64,000 bases of DNA from Streptomyces justiciae (GCF_015163075.1 NZ_JADDXU010000009.1:310001-374000), one strand, 5' to 3'; counted from the first letter of the stretch, positions 1-9,306 are shown. Numbers and translations are program-made. The notes: generated by a model from the letters alone, not told the origin.

Positions 1-925
1 CAAGCAGCGCAAGGAGGTCGACACCCTCCTCGACGACGTCGCCCAGCGCACCCAGAAGCTCAACGAGGCCCGCGAGGAGCTCGGTTCCTTCGCCGCGGCC
101 CAGTACCGCACCGGCGCCTCCGCGCCCGACACCGCGACCTTCCTGCTCGCGGACACCCCGCAGGACTACTTCGACCAGACGCAGCTGATGGGCCGCATGA
201 CGGACCGTCAGAAGGGCGCGGTCGACGACTACATCAGCGCCCAGTCCGCGACGATGAAGAAGCGCCAGGAGGCCACCAAGAGCCTCGAGACGCTCACCGA
301 GTCGCAGAGCGACCTGAAGACCGCCAAAGCGACCGTCCAGCGCAAGCTCTCCGACGCGCGCGAGCTGCTGTCGCAGCTGACCGCCGAGGAGAAGGCGCGA
401 CTCGCGGCGATCGAGAAGAAGAAGCAGGAGGAGGCCGCCCGCAAGGCCGCGGAGCTGGCCGAGCAGCAGAAGGCCGCGGAGCAGAAGGCGGCGGAGGAGG
501 CCGCGGCGGCGGAGCAGGAGGCGAGCAGTTCATCCTCGTCCTCCGAGACCGCCGACTCCTCGTACGCCACCAAGGCCGACAAGGCCCTCGCCTTCGCCCG
601 CGCGCAGATCGGCAAGCCGTACGTCTGGGGCGCCACCGGCCCCGACTCCTACGACTGCTCCGGCCTCACCCAGGCCGCCTGGAACGCCGCCGGCATCTCC
701 CTCCCCCGCACCACCTACGACCAGGTGAACGCCGGCACCACCGTCTCCCTCGCCAACGCCCAGCCCGGTGACCTGGTCTTCTTCTACGACGACGTCACCC
801 ACGTCGGCATCTACATCGGCAACGGCATGATGATCCACGCGCCGAAGCCGGGGGCGTACGTCCGCGAGGAGTCGATCTACTACGACGGCGAGTCGGCGAT
901 CCACAGCGTGGTGCGCCCGGCCTGA
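1..925 (+). CDS. NlpC/P60 peptidoglycan hydrolase, 5' end missing
   Basis: The reading frame is open from base 2, so the start lies outside the window; 307 codons are visible. The N-terminal two thirds is a charged, Glu/Lys/Ala-rich coiled coil of the kind that precedes secreted NlpC/P60 endopeptidases. A Ser-rich linker follows. The last ~115 residues are the NlpC/P60 domain with YDCSG carrying the catalytic Cys, HVGIYIG carrying the catalytic His, and IHAPKPG. Family members cleave the D-Glu to diamino-acid bond of peptidoglycan stems after export. The signal peptide cannot be seen. It is a paralogue of the gene at 3661, with near-identical domain motifs. Identification is firm; the substrate is inferred. 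Confidence 0.93.
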   Translation, partial: KQRKEVDTLLDDVAQRTQKLNEAREELGSFAAAQYRTGASAPDTATFLLADTPQDYFDQTQLMGRMTDRQKGAVDDYISAQSATMKKRQEATKSLETLTESQSDLKTAKATVQRKLSDARELLSQLTAEEKARLAAIEKKKQEEAARKAAELAEQQKAAEQKAAEEAAAAEQEASSSSSSSETADSSYATKADKALAFARAQIGKPYVWGATGPDSYDCSGLTQAAWNAAGISLPRTTYDQVNAGTTVSLANAQPGDLVFFYDDVTHVGIYIGNGMMIHAPKPGAYVREESIYYDGESAIHSVVRPA

Positions 926-940
926 CGCGTCGCGCCGGCG

Positions 941-1534
941 TCAGTGACCGCCGCGGTTCTCCACGCAGGGCCCCGCCCCGGGCTGGGGCTCGACGTAGAC
1001 GCCGTGCACCTCGGCGGTCAGCTCGTCCTTCGTCACCCGGCCGGACACGCACGCGATGCCGGTGTAGACGGCGTAGAACCCGTTCCCGACGAAGACCCCA
1101 TGCTCCGGCCCGCAGCCGAGGCGCTGGAGGGCCGCCTCGACACGCGCGTCGGGGTAGGCCCCGTACTCCCCCGCCCCGCCCTCCTCCCGGACCTTCTCCA
1201 GCTCCTTCCGGATCAGCCCGGCCGAGGCCAGCCCACTCGCCTCGCGCTCCGGGCTGAGGGAGGCCTGCATGCGGTACGCGTGGTTGTCGGCGTAGTTGGG
1301 GGGCTGGTCGCCGGGCTCCTCGTCCGGCTGTCCGGTCGCGTCCGGCGAAGGGGACGCGGAGGTGGGCGCGGGGGTCTCGGCGGCCTGGGCGCACTTGGGC
1401 GGGGGCGGGTACGAACGCGTCGGCGTCGGCGCGGCGCCCGTGTGTTCTTCCCCGGCCCGCTGGCTCCCGCAGGCGGTCACGGTCATGGCGACCGCGGCGA
1501 GGACGGCCAGGAGGGGTGATCGTCTGGAGGACAT
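941..1534 (-). CDS. Secreted lipoprotein of unknown function
   Basis: A 197-residue protein beginning MSSRRSPLLAVLAAVAMTV, followed by a lipobox-like TVTAC, so a lipid-anchored exported protein is likely with Cys near residue 22. A Pro/Thr-rich stretch follows, then a globular part with a few cysteines (LGCGPEHG, IACVSG, GPCVENR) that could form disulphides outside the cell. I chose the ATG at 1534 because an extension to 1570 would put charged residues ahead of the signal peptide. It is convergent with the NlpC/P60 gene, with 15 bases between the stops. No family is recognised. Confidence 0.75.
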   Translation of the reverse strand: MSSRRSPLLAVLAAVAMTVTACGSQRAGEEHTGAAPTPTRSYPPPPKCAQAAETPAPTSASPSPDATGQPDEEPGDQPPNYADNHAYRMQASLSPEREASGLASAGLIRKELEKVREEGGAGEYGAYPDARVEAALQRLGCGPEHGVFVGNGFYAVYTGIACVSGRVTKDELTAEVHGVYVEPQPGAGPCVENRGGH

Positions 1535-1611
1535 GGGCGCAGTCTCGCCGCCGCGGCCCTCGCCTGTCATGAGCGCACCTACTCAGACGCGGCCGCTGCC
1601 GCTCCGCGCCG

Positions 1612-1786
1612 GCGCTCTTTTCTTCACGCACGCGCGCGTGCACCATTTTCGCCCCCACAGGCCCGCGCCTTCTTCTTCACGCACGCACGCGCGCGTGCCC
1701 CGCTCCCGTCCCCTCCGCACGCGCGCGTGCCCCGCTCCCGCCCCCTCCGCGCGCCCGCGCTCTTTTCTTCACGCACGCGCGCGTGC
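1612..1786. repeat. Four identical 14-bp palindromes with flanking direct repeats
   Basis: The perfect palindrome GCACGCGCGCGTGC occurs at 1628-1641, 1685-1698, 1717-1730 and 1773-1786. The 30 bases 1612-1641 are repeated exactly at 1757-1786. The array lies between the divergent lipoprotein (start 1534) and transporter (start 1828) genes, the only gene-free stretch here. It could be an operator array, or simply a GC-rich repeat able to form cruciform or Z-DNA. Confidence 0.8.
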
Positions 1787-1827
1787 CCCCGCTCTCATCC
1801 CCCCGCGCGCTCCTTAGCATCACCTTC

Positions 1828-2832
1828 ATGCCCGAGACGCCCCATACCTCCCCCCTCCGTATCTGGTGGGCGCAGCGCCCGCCCGCCGCCGGTTCCGCGG
1901 TGATGGCGACCGGCATCGTGTCGGTCGCCCTGCATCTGACGGGGTACGAGGTGATGTCCCGCATCGCCCTGGTGCTGGCGTGCGTGGCCTGGGTGGCGCT
2001 GGCCGCCGACTTCGCCGTACGACTGCTGCTGGAGCGGTCGCGCTGGGTGGCGGAGGCCGAGACGCCGGGCGCGCTCACGGCGATCGCGGCGACCACGGTG
2101 CTGGGCACCCGTTTCTCCGCCCTGGGCTGGCAGCGCCTCGCCGAGGCACTCCTCGCTCTGGCCGCGGTGCTGTGGCCGGTGCTGATCGTGCTGGTCATGG
2201 GGCACTGGAAGCGGCGGATGCCGGGCGCGGTGTTCCTGGTCTGTGTCGCCACACAGGGCCTGGCCGTGCTGGGCGCGACGCTCGCCGGGGCGGTGTCGAC
2301 GGCGTGGCTCGCGCATGCGGCGCTGGTGCTGTTCTGGCTGGGCCTGGTCTTCTACGGCCTCGCCCTGGCCCGCTTCGACCTGCGCCAGGTGACGACGGGC
2401 GCCGGGGACCACTGGGTGGCCGGCGGGGCGATGGCCATCTCGGCGCTGGCGGGGTCGAAGCTGATCGCGGCCGACAGCGCGAGCCTGTACCTGTGGAACG
2501 GCGACGACCGCGGCGTCCTGCGCGCGGTGACCGTCGCTCTGCTGATCCTCGACCTGTCCTGGTACGTCGTCCTGGTGGCCGCCGAGTTCGGGTGGCCGCG
2601 TCCGCACTACGACGTCCGCCGCTGGGCGACGGTGTTCCCGATGGGGATGACGTCGGCGGCGACCCTGTCGGTGGCCGCCGCGCTCGACGTGTCCTGGCTG
2701 AGGACGCCGGGTCAGGTGCTGCTGTGGCTGGCGGTGGCGGCCTGGCTGGCGGTGGCGGCCGGAGCCGTGGCCTCGGCCCGGGCCGGAGTCAGAGCCGGCG
2801 AAACGCCGGTCACGTCCACAGCACCGCGATGA
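1828..2832 (+). CDS. TDT-family membrane transporter (TehA/Mae1-like)
   Basis: A 334-residue integral membrane protein with about ten hydrophobic segments. The opening RPPAAGSAVMATGIVSVALH is the usual first helix of the tellurite-resistance/dicarboxylate transporter (TDT) family. Members include TehA-like anion channels and Mae1-type carboxylate carriers; the substrate cannot be read from sequence. The ATG at 1828 is preferred over an upstream start at 1783 because the family starts shortly before the first helix and the extra residues lie in the repeat-rich region. Its 3' end overlaps the convergent gene at 2810 by 23 bases. Confidence 0.82.
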   Translation: MPETPHTSPLRIWWAQRPPAAGSAVMATGIVSVALHLTGYEVMSRIALVLACVAWVALAADFAVRLLLERSRWVAEAETPGALTAIAATTVLGTRFSALGWQRLAEALLALAAVLWPVLIVLVMGHWKRRMPGAVFLVCVATQGLAVLGATLAGAVSTAWLAHAALVLFWLGLVFYGLALARFDLRQVTTGAGDHWVAGGAMAISALAGSKLIAADSASLYLWNGDDRGVLRAVTVALLILDLSWYVVLVAAEFGWPRPHYDVRRWATVFPMGMTSAATLSVAAALDVSWLRTPGQVLLWLAVAAWLAVAAGAVASARAGVRAGETPVTSTAPR

Positions 2833-3163
2833 AGATGTTGGCCACGGTCAGCGCGCCGACCAGCCCGAACAGCCCCTTCTCCACCTTCTCGTCGTCCCGC
2901 TTGACGTAGACGAGCCCGAGGATCACGACCAGCAGCGCCAGCTTCACGCCGATCTTGACGTTGTCGACGTGCTGGTCGTCCGCCTGGTTGAGGCCGACCA
3001 GGATCGCGCCGGTGACCAGCATGGTCAGCGCGCCGTGCAGCATCGCGGGGACGAAGCGGGCGGTGCCCTGCCCCATCGCCTTCATCTGCGTGAGGAAGCC
3101 GCCGAGCAGCGCGGCGATGCCGATGATGTGCAGGCCGACGAAGAGATGGATGAGTACGTCCAT
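2810..3163 (-). CDS. Small four-helix membrane protein
   Basis: A 117-residue protein with four predicted membrane helices, near residues 3-27, 40-63, 71-93 and 97-117, and a short polar loop containing NQADDQHVDN. The last helix ends at the C-terminus (IFIAVLWT). The ATG at 3163 directly precedes the first helix; a longer frame to 3478 adds uncharacteristic sequence. The 3' end overlaps the convergent TDT gene, so the two transcripts are antisense there. This is a conserved actinobacterial hypothetical type with no function I can assign. Confidence 0.8.
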   Translation of the reverse strand: MDVLIHLFVGLHIIGIAALLGGFLTQMKAMGQGTARFVPAMLHGALTMLVTGAILVGLNQADDQHVDNVKIGVKLALLVVILGLVYVKRDDEKVEKGLFGLVGALTVANIFIAVLWT

Positions 3164-3660
3164 GGCCCGGAGCCTAATCAGGGCCACGGCCACCACAGCA
3201 CACCACCCCCGCCTCCCCCGTCCCTGCGGGAGGGTGCATATATGCGCCCCATAGCACCCCGCCACCTCCGAATGTCCCGGAATCCACAGTTCGGTCAGCA
3301 CCCCGCGTGAAGCGGAAGGCGTAGCAGAGGGATCACGCTCAGATGCGGACACGCACCGGTCCCCTGAGACCAGTTCCGCGCATCCCGTTACCCCCACGAC
3401 ACACACAGGTTTAGCGTCCTCCACCAGGTGACCGGCTCCCCACCGCCGCCCGGGCCAGGGGCGGCAGTCGATCACCACCGCCGAGAAGGTCCGGCGGCGG
3501 CCCGCTCCCCCTGTGCGGGCCGCCGCCGGACGCGTAACCGCCCCGGGCGGCCGTACGACGCTCCCCCTGGCGTCGGCACGGCCGGTGACGACCCGGGGCG
3601 GCCCTCAGGTCCGTAGGACCGGGCGGTAGCTCGTACGGTACGAAAGGACGTGCAGTCCAC
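3164..3660 (+). promoter_or_regulatory. Gene-free leader region with a 17-bp stem-loop
   Basis: This 497-base gap precedes the NlpC/P60 gene. It contains a perfect inverted repeat, 3489-3505 pairing with 3515-3531 around a nine-base loop, with no T run after it. It is more likely a structured 5' leader or a terminator for leftward transcription than a canonical plus-strand terminator. I looked for the conserved blocks of the c-di-AMP (ydaO) riboswitch known upstream of other Streptomyces wall hydrolases and did not find them. Confidence 0.5.
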
Positions 3661-4716
3661 GTGGCAGCGCACCGCAAGCCCAGGCAGCGCTCGGTAGGCG
3701 GCAACACGGCCCGTACGGCGGCGACGATCGCCCTCGCGGGCGCGGCGACCGCGACGGGTTTCGACGGGACCGGGCACGCCGAGCCGAACCTGACACCGGC
3801 TCAGGTGAAGGCGAAGGTGGACAAGCTGTACCAGGAGGCGGAGGTCGCCACCGAGAAGTACAACGGCGCGAAGGAGAAGGCGGACGCGGCCGAGGAACGG
3901 CTGAAGACGCTGCGCGACGAGGCGGCACGCAAGACGGACAAGCTCAACTCGGCGCGGGACGCGCTGGGTTCGATGGCGGCGGCGCAGTACCGGGAGGGCG
4001 GCCTGGACCCGTCCCTCCAACTGGCGCTGTCCTCCGACCCCGACCACTACCTCGACAGCGCCGAGTTCGTGGACCGCGCCGGCACGCGCCAGGCGGCGTC
4101 GGTGGCGAGCGTCCGCAGACAACTGCGCGAGATCGAACAACTCCGAGGCGCCGCCCACATCGAACTGGCGTCGCTCAAGTCCCGCCAGGCGGAGCTGAAG
4201 CGCCACAAGAAGACGATCACGGGAAAGCTGGACGCGGCACGCCACCTGCTGGCCCAACTCCCGCCGGAGGACCGGACGTCCGACGTCCAGCGAGCGTCCC
4301 GGGCCTCGTCCACGGGCGGCGCCCGCGACACCCTGACCCCCACCACGGGTGACGTGGCGGCCCCCAACTCCCGCGCGGCCGCAGCCGTCTCCTACGCCTA
4401 CTCCAAACTGGGCAGCCCCTACGTCTGGGGCGCCACCGGCCCCGACGCCTTCGACTGCTCCGGCCTGACCCAGGCCGCGTACCGCTCCGCGGGCATCTCG
4501 CTCCCCCGCACGACCTACGCCCAGATCGACGCGGGCCGCCGAGTCTCCCGCGCCGAACTCCAGCCGGGGGACCTGGTGTTCTTCTACTCCGCGATCTCCC
4601 ACGTAGGCATCTACATCGGCAACGGCCAGATGATCCACGCCCCGAACCCGACGGCACCGGTACGGATCGCACCTATTGACGAGATGCCGTTCGCGGGGGC
4701 GACTCGGGTGGTGTGA
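3661..4716 (+). CDS. NlpC/P60 peptidoglycan endopeptidase
   Basis: A 351-residue protein with a GTG start at 3661, preceded at 12 bases by AAAGGA. Residues ~1-40 form a weak signal segment with Ala-rich hydrophobic residues ending near GHAEPN. Residues ~45-215 are a coiled coil. The C-terminal ~115 residues are NlpC/P60 with FDCSG (Cys), SHVGIYIG (His) and MIHAPNP. It should be exported and trim stem peptides during growth or sporulation. It is a diverged paralogue of the gene ending at 925. The stop lies 70 bases before the start of the DUF4062 gene, which probably has its own promoter. Confidence 0.92.
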   Translation: MAAHRKPRQRSVGGNTARTAATIALAGAATATGFDGTGHAEPNLTPAQVKAKVDKLYQEAEVATEKYNGAKEKADAAEERLKTLRDEAARKTDKLNSARDALGSMAAAQYREGGLDPSLQLALSSDPDHYLDSAEFVDRAGTRQAASVASVRRQLREIEQLRGAAHIELASLKSRQAELKRHKKTITGKLDAARHLLAQLPPEDRTSDVQRASRASSTGGARDTLTPTTGDVAAPNSRAAAAVSYAYSKLGSPYVWGATGPDAFDCSGLTQAAYRSAGISLPRTTYAQIDAGRRVSRAELQPGDLVFFYSAISHVGIYIGNGQMIHAPNPTAPVRIAPIDEMPFAGATRVV

Positions 4717-4786
4717 CCAAGGGGATCTCCCTCCGGCTTCGGCGCCTGTACCTTGTTCCCACCGCGTGAGGAGCGAGGTACGCAGG

Positions 4787-6493
4787 GTGAAGGTCTATCT
4801 GTCGTCCACGGTGTCCGACCTGGAGAAGTACCGGGCAGCTGTGCTGGCCAGGCTGCGCAGGCTGCCACTGGACGTCGTCGCCATGGAGGACTACGCGGCC
4901 TTCGACGAACGGCCGTTGGAGAAGTGTCTCGCCGACGTGGCGAGTTGCGATGTCTACGTCGGCCTCTTCGCCTTTCGCTACGGGTACGTCCCCGAGGCCG
5001 GTCCGCAGAACCCGGACGGGCGGTCGATCACCGAGCTGGAGTACCGCAAGGCCGGTGAGGCGGGCCGCAAGCGGCTGATCTTCCTGGTCGAGGACGATGC
5101 CTCGTGGCCCATGGGTCATGTCGACGCGCTGACCGACCCCGGCACACCATCGGCCACCGGCATCAAACGCCTGCGCGACGAGCTGAAGAAGGTCCACGGC
5201 ATCGGCTGGTTCACCAACCCCGGTGATCTCGCCGCGGACGTGGTGTCGGCGGTGGCGGCCGACCTGCAACTGCCACCGGGCGCCCTCGCCCCGCCCAGAC
5301 CTGTGGCGGAGCCACCGCATCCCCGGAAGCTGGTCCACGACGTCCATCTGATGCACGCGCTCAAGGACCGTGAGGCGGCAGCACAGTTGGCCACGGCGGT
5401 GGGGGCGATGTGGAACGTCACCACGTCCTCCACGGACCTTCTCACCAACACCCCCCAGGAGATGCTCACCCTGGACCGTGCCGTGACCGCGGCCCGCACG
5501 GTCGGCCTCCTGCTGTCCCCGCCCCTGATGACCGTGCTCGCCGAGAACCCAGACCGCACGCGCCGCGTCCTGAACCTGGCGCGCGCCCGCACAGGACATC
5601 CCCTGCTCGGCATTGTCACACCGGGCTCGGACCCCGACACGGTCGCAACCGAAGCCGCCCAGTGGGGCATCACCGAGACACTCGCCGAGTCCGCGACCCT
5701 GACGCTGCCGAACCGCGTGCACGCGGCGCTCCTGCAGACCGTCGGACTCCAGCGCCCCGACCACGAGATAGGCCTGCCGGTCGTGGTGGTGGCCATGACC
5801 GACACAGAAGCGGACGGCCTGCTCGGTACGGCGTCCGGGCAGGTGCGGGAGATCCTCGAAGGGTTCGGTCTCCCCCCGGAGTCGATCCGTGCCCGGTACG
5901 GCACGACACGGGTGGACTGGAAACCGTTCGGCGCCGAGGGCCTGCTCATCGCCCAGGTCCTGGAGAGCGCGGTGTCCGGCCTCAGCGAACCCGATCTGCG
6001 ATTGCGCGGCCGAAAGATCAGACTCCAGCCGTATCTCTTCGACGACCTGCTCTCCTACGACCTCGCCCACTCGCTCGTCTTCCAGGACATCGCCCGCAAT
6101 GGCTGCCTGGTGGTGGCCGACGAACTCTCCTTGCTCCACCCGGACTTGAACGACGCGTTCCGCGCTTCCCCGCTCTACGAAGGCCCCCAGATCTCGTTGA
6201 TCACCCTCTCCCCCGGCGACCCGGCCGCGGGCACTCCGCACGAGTTGATCCGCCAGGTGCTGGCCGAACGCCTCCACCACCCCCACTACCGCTTCGACGA
6301 CGCGCTCGACCCCCTCTGCGAGATGAACGTCGCCAGCAGACGCCACCTCGACCGGTGGCTCCGCGCCAGCCTCCCCCAGACCCTGGACGCCTACCGCAAC
6401 GCCCGGCCGAGCGCCGACAAGGCCCGGCGCCTGGAAGCGGAACTCGGCACCCGCCCCACCGGCGCCATGGCCCGACTCGTCACGGAAGGCTGA
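4787..6493 (+). CDS. DUF4062 protein, partner of the downstream STAND ATPase
   Basis: A 568-residue soluble protein. Residues 1 to ~160 form a DUF4062 domain: it opens VKVYLSSTVSDLEKYR and continues with VYVGLFAFRYGYVP and SITELEYRKA, a Rossmann-like fold related to TIR/deoxyribosyltransferase folds. Residues ~180-300 (TSSTDLLTNTPQEM, VGLLLSPPLM) look like a second, degenerate TIR/SEFIR-like unit. The rest is unrecognised. The GTG at 4787 is chosen because DUF4062 normally starts exactly there and GAGGAGCGAGG precedes it; a GTG at 4766 is in frame. Five bases separate it from the next gene, so the two are probably co-translated. A role in sensing or defence is inferred, not shown. Confidence 0.75.
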   Translation: MKVYLSSTVSDLEKYRAAVLARLRRLPLDVVAMEDYAAFDERPLEKCLADVASCDVYVGLFAFRYGYVPEAGPQNPDGRSITELEYRKAGEAGRKRLIFLVEDDASWPMGHVDALTDPGTPSATGIKRLRDELKKVHGIGWFTNPGDLAADVVSAVAADLQLPPGALAPPRPVAEPPHPRKLVHDVHLMHALKDREAAAQLATAVGAMWNVTTSSTDLLTNTPQEMLTLDRAVTAARTVGLLLSPPLMTVLAENPDRTRRVLNLARARTGHPLLGIVTPGSDPDTVATEAAQWGITETLAESATLTLPNRVHAALLQTVGLQRPDHEIGLPVVVVAMTDTEADGLLGTASGQVREILEGFGLPPESIRARYGTTRVDWKPFGAEGLLIAQVLESAVSGLSEPDLRLRGRKIRLQPYLFDDLLSYDLAHSLVFQDIARNGCLVVADELSLLHPDLNDAFRASPLYEGPQISLITLSPGDPAAGTPHELIRQVLAERLHHPHYRFDDALDPLCEMNVASRRHLDRWLRASLPQTLDAYRNARPSADKARRLEAELGTRPTGAMARLVTEG

Positions 6494-6498
6494 GCGAC

Positions 6499-9306
6499 GT
6501 GATCGTCACGTTCTACTCCTACAAGGGGGGCGTCGGCCGCTCCATGGCCCTGGCCAACATCGCCGACCAGCTGGCGAGAAGCGGGATGCGCGTCCTGATG
6601 GTCGACTTCGACCTGGAGGCACCGGGCCTGGAACACTTCTTCCCGATCGAGCACGAGCGAGTACGCGGCCGGGAAGGCCTGCTGGACCTGCTCCTGGCGT
6701 TCAAGTACGCGATGTCCGTGGCCGCTTCGTCCGCCGACGAGGGCGAGGAGGACGCCTACCGCGACCTGGACCGCTACATCTGCAACGTCTATCCCCGCCG
6801 CTCGGACGGCGGCCGTCTCGACCTGCTCGCGGCGGGCCTGCGCCAGACGGACGAGCAGATCACCCGCTACGGCAGCGAACTGCGCCGCTTCGACTGGCAG
6901 GACTTCTACTACGTCTGGTCGGGCGAGCTGTTCTTCGAGTGGTTCCGCAGGACGTGTGCCGATCGATACGACGTCGTGCTGGTCGACAGCCGTACGGGAG
7001 TGACGGAGCTCGGCGGGGTCTGCGCCTACCAACTGGCCGATGCCGTCGTCGCCCTGTGCGCACCCAACCTCCAGAACATGGAGGGCACGGCGTGGATGGT
7101 CCGGCACTTCCTGTCCCCTCAGGTGAAGGCGGTGCGCGGCGACCGGCCACTGGAGGTTCTGGTGGTGCCGTCCCGGGTGGACCAACAGGACCCTGGCCTC
7201 CTGGCAGACTTCACCGAGCGCTTCGCGCGGACGTTCGGTCGATTCACGCCCCCTGCGCTGGACGAGGCAGGCCTCACCTTCTGGGAACTCCAGGTGCCCT
7301 ACGTGCCCGCCTACGCCTTCGACGAGCAGGTCATCACGGATCCGGGGCGGACGGATGACCGCAGGGCGCTGGTACAGGCGTACGACAACCTGCGCAACGC
7401 GATCGCCCTGCTGGCCCCTGACCGGAACCCGCTGGCGGCGTTGCGGCCAACGCCGGACGCCGTCGGCAGAGAGCCGGTCGAGACCCGATACGACCCTACG
7501 ACGCGATTCGCGACGCCGGATGTCTCGGTGTCGCACAGCCACACGGGCCGAAGAGAAGCAGATCAGATCCGTGAGCTGCTCACCCTGCCAGGAAACCTCA
7601 GGGTCGCCGAACCCGTGGTCGGCCAGCGGTGGAACACGGGCATCCGACCGGCCAAGGTCAATCTGGTCCTGGTCAGCCCGCCGGGGGAACTGAGTCTTCG
7701 GCAGCTGTACGAACTGGACGTCCTGGCCGCCGTAGAGGCACGTGTACTGCCCGTCCTGCTGCCCGGCATCACCCGGGTGCCGGAGGAACTGCGGGGGTAC
7801 GCATGCCTCGACTTCAGAGACGGGCTGGACGCGGACCGGCTGCTGGAGACCGTGCAGGCGGGCCTCAGACAGTCGAAGGCGAGCAGCACCTTCACGGAGG
7901 ATGCCGATCCGGCGCCGTATCCCGGGCTCATGCCCTTCTCGGAGTCCGACGCGCCGGTGTTCTTCGGACGGGACGAACTGGTGGCCGAGGTCCTGAACAC
8001 CTTGGCCCGCCACGGAACGTGCACGGTCATCGGTGAGTCGGGAAGCGGCAAGACGAGCCTGGTGAACGCAGGTGTGCTCCCCGCTCTTCGCGCGGGAGCG
8101 CTGCCGGGCAGTGAGCTCTGGCCGATCGTCCGGGTCCACGAGGACGGCCGTGCGACGGAGTTGGAGGCAGTGCTGCGTTCGCTGGCCGACCTTCCCGAGA
8201 ACTCCCGCAAGGTGGTCGTCGTGCTGGACCAGTTCGAAGAACTCCTCACGCGTGAGCCGGTCGGCCGCAGTCACCCCCTCGACTTGTTGCGGACGCTCAT
8301 GCGCGCGCGGGATTCGGCGTTCCTCCCGCTGACCGTCCTGCGCACCGACTTCCTGGTCCAGGCTCGGGCGCACGCGGTCTCCTTCATCAAGCAGGGGGTA
8401 CACGTCACTCCCATGAGCCCCGAGGAACTCCGGCAGGCCGTGGAGATGCCGGCGCGATCCGTGGGGCTCCAGCTGGAACCGGGCCTCACCGACCGCCTGC
8501 TCGCCGACGTGGGCGGCGAACCCGGGGCCTTGCCACTCCTCCAGTCCGCTCTCCACAACATGTGGACGCGCAGGAGCGAGGGCTACCTCACCCATGACGG
8601 GTACCTGGACATGGGCGGCGTACAGGGAAGCCTGGCCATTGCCGCGGAGGAATGGTTCTTCTCGCTGTCGGAGGACGACGCCCACAGGGCCCGCGAACTC
8701 CTCTTGCACCTGGTCAGCATCGGATCCGACGGCGAGCCGCTGAGGCGAGCGGTACCCACCGACACCATCGCGGCGACGGGAGCCACCGATCTGTGCGAAC
8801 AGCTGCTGCAACGGCGGTTGCTGGTCACCAGATACCTCGTTGAGGCCGGTCGACCTCAGGTACAGCTCGCCCACCAGGCTCTCGTCGACAGCTGGCCGAG
8901 ATTCCACACATGGATCCAGGAGGCGGCTTCAGCACTCCGGCTGCGCCAGAGGCTGTCCGAGGCCGCCACGGACTGGCTGCTGTCCGGATATGCACCCGAA
9001 GGACTTCTCAGCGAACGGAGTCGGGCAGCCGTTGAGGACTCGATCACAGGCAGAGTGGTGCTCGGGGCACTGGAGAAGCGCTTCTTGGCGGCTTCACGGG
9101 CTGATGCCAGGAGGAGACGCCTGGCAGGCAGGCTGACCTATGTTGCTTTGTTGGCCGTCGGGGTCGCACTCGGCTATTTCAGCTACTCCGAGCCCATGGG
9201 CAGTGTGCTGACCTTGATATTGGGCGCGGGCACGGCAGCCGCGGCGGCTTTGGGTCGGGCCTTGACACGATTGTCCGGACGCGAACGCCGCTCCCTCACG
9301 CTCTGA
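6499..9306 (+). CDS. KGGVGR ATPase fused to TIR-like and nSTAND NTPase domains, membrane tail
   Basis: A 935-residue fusion. Residues 1 to ~300 are a MinD/ParA-type ATPase with the variant Walker A YKGGVGRS at 8-15 and FDLEAPG. Residues ~334-459 resemble a TIR-like module (DVSVSHSHTGRREADQI, VNLVLVSPPGE, VLPVLLPG). From ~470, YPGLMPF leads into a STAND NTPase with Walker A GESGSGKTS at 512-520 and a Walker B VVVVLDQFEE near 572-581. Two membrane helices lie near 880-920, so the protein should sit on the membrane. The GTG at 6499 replaces a much longer out-of-context frame. It forms a tight pair with the DUF4062 gene and overlaps the convergent gene at 9296 by 11 bases. STAND and TIR domains are typical of conflict systems; its exact role is inference. 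Confidence 0.8.
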   Translation: MIVTFYSYKGGVGRSMALANIADQLARSGMRVLMVDFDLEAPGLEHFFPIEHERVRGREGLLDLLLAFKYAMSVAASSADEGEEDAYRDLDRYICNVYPRRSDGGRLDLLAAGLRQTDEQITRYGSELRRFDWQDFYYVWSGELFFEWFRRTCADRYDVVLVDSRTGVTELGGVCAYQLADAVVALCAPNLQNMEGTAWMVRHFLSPQVKAVRGDRPLEVLVVPSRVDQQDPGLLADFTERFARTFGRFTPPALDEAGLTFWELQVPYVPAYAFDEQVITDPGRTDDRRALVQAYDNLRNAIALLAPDRNPLAALRPTPDAVGREPVETRYDPTTRFATPDVSVSHSHTGRREADQIRELLTLPGNLRVAEPVVGQRWNTGIRPAKVNLVLVSPPGELSLRQLYELDVLAAVEARVLPVLLPGITRVPEELRGYACLDFRDGLDADRLLETVQAGLRQSKASSTFTEDADPAPYPGLMPFSESDAPVFFGRDELVAEVLNTLARHGTCTVIGESGSGKTSLVNAGVLPALRAGALPGSELWPIVRVHEDGRATELEAVLRSLADLPENSRKVVVVLDQFEELLTREPVGRSHPLDLLRTLMRARDSAFLPLTVLRTDFLVQARAHAVSFIKQGVHVTPMSPEELRQAVEMPARSVGLQLEPGLTDRLLADVGGEPGALPLLQSALHNMWTRRSEGYLTHDGYLDMGGVQGSLAIAAEEWFFSLSEDDAHRARELLLHLVSIGSDGEPLRRAVPTDTIAATGATDLCEQLLQRRLLVTRYLVEAGRPQVQLAHQALVDSWPRFHTWIQEAASALRLRQRLSEAATDWLLSGYAPEGLLSERSRAAVEDSITGRVVLGALEKRFLAASRADARRRRLAGRLTYVALLAVGVALGYFSYSEPMGSVLTLILGAGTAAAAALGRALTRLSGRERRSLTL

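Noticed and set aside
3301..3660. c-di-AMP (ydaO) riboswitch before the NlpC/P60 gene
   Set aside because: The conserved sequence blocks I would expect were not found by eye; only a simple stem-loop is present.
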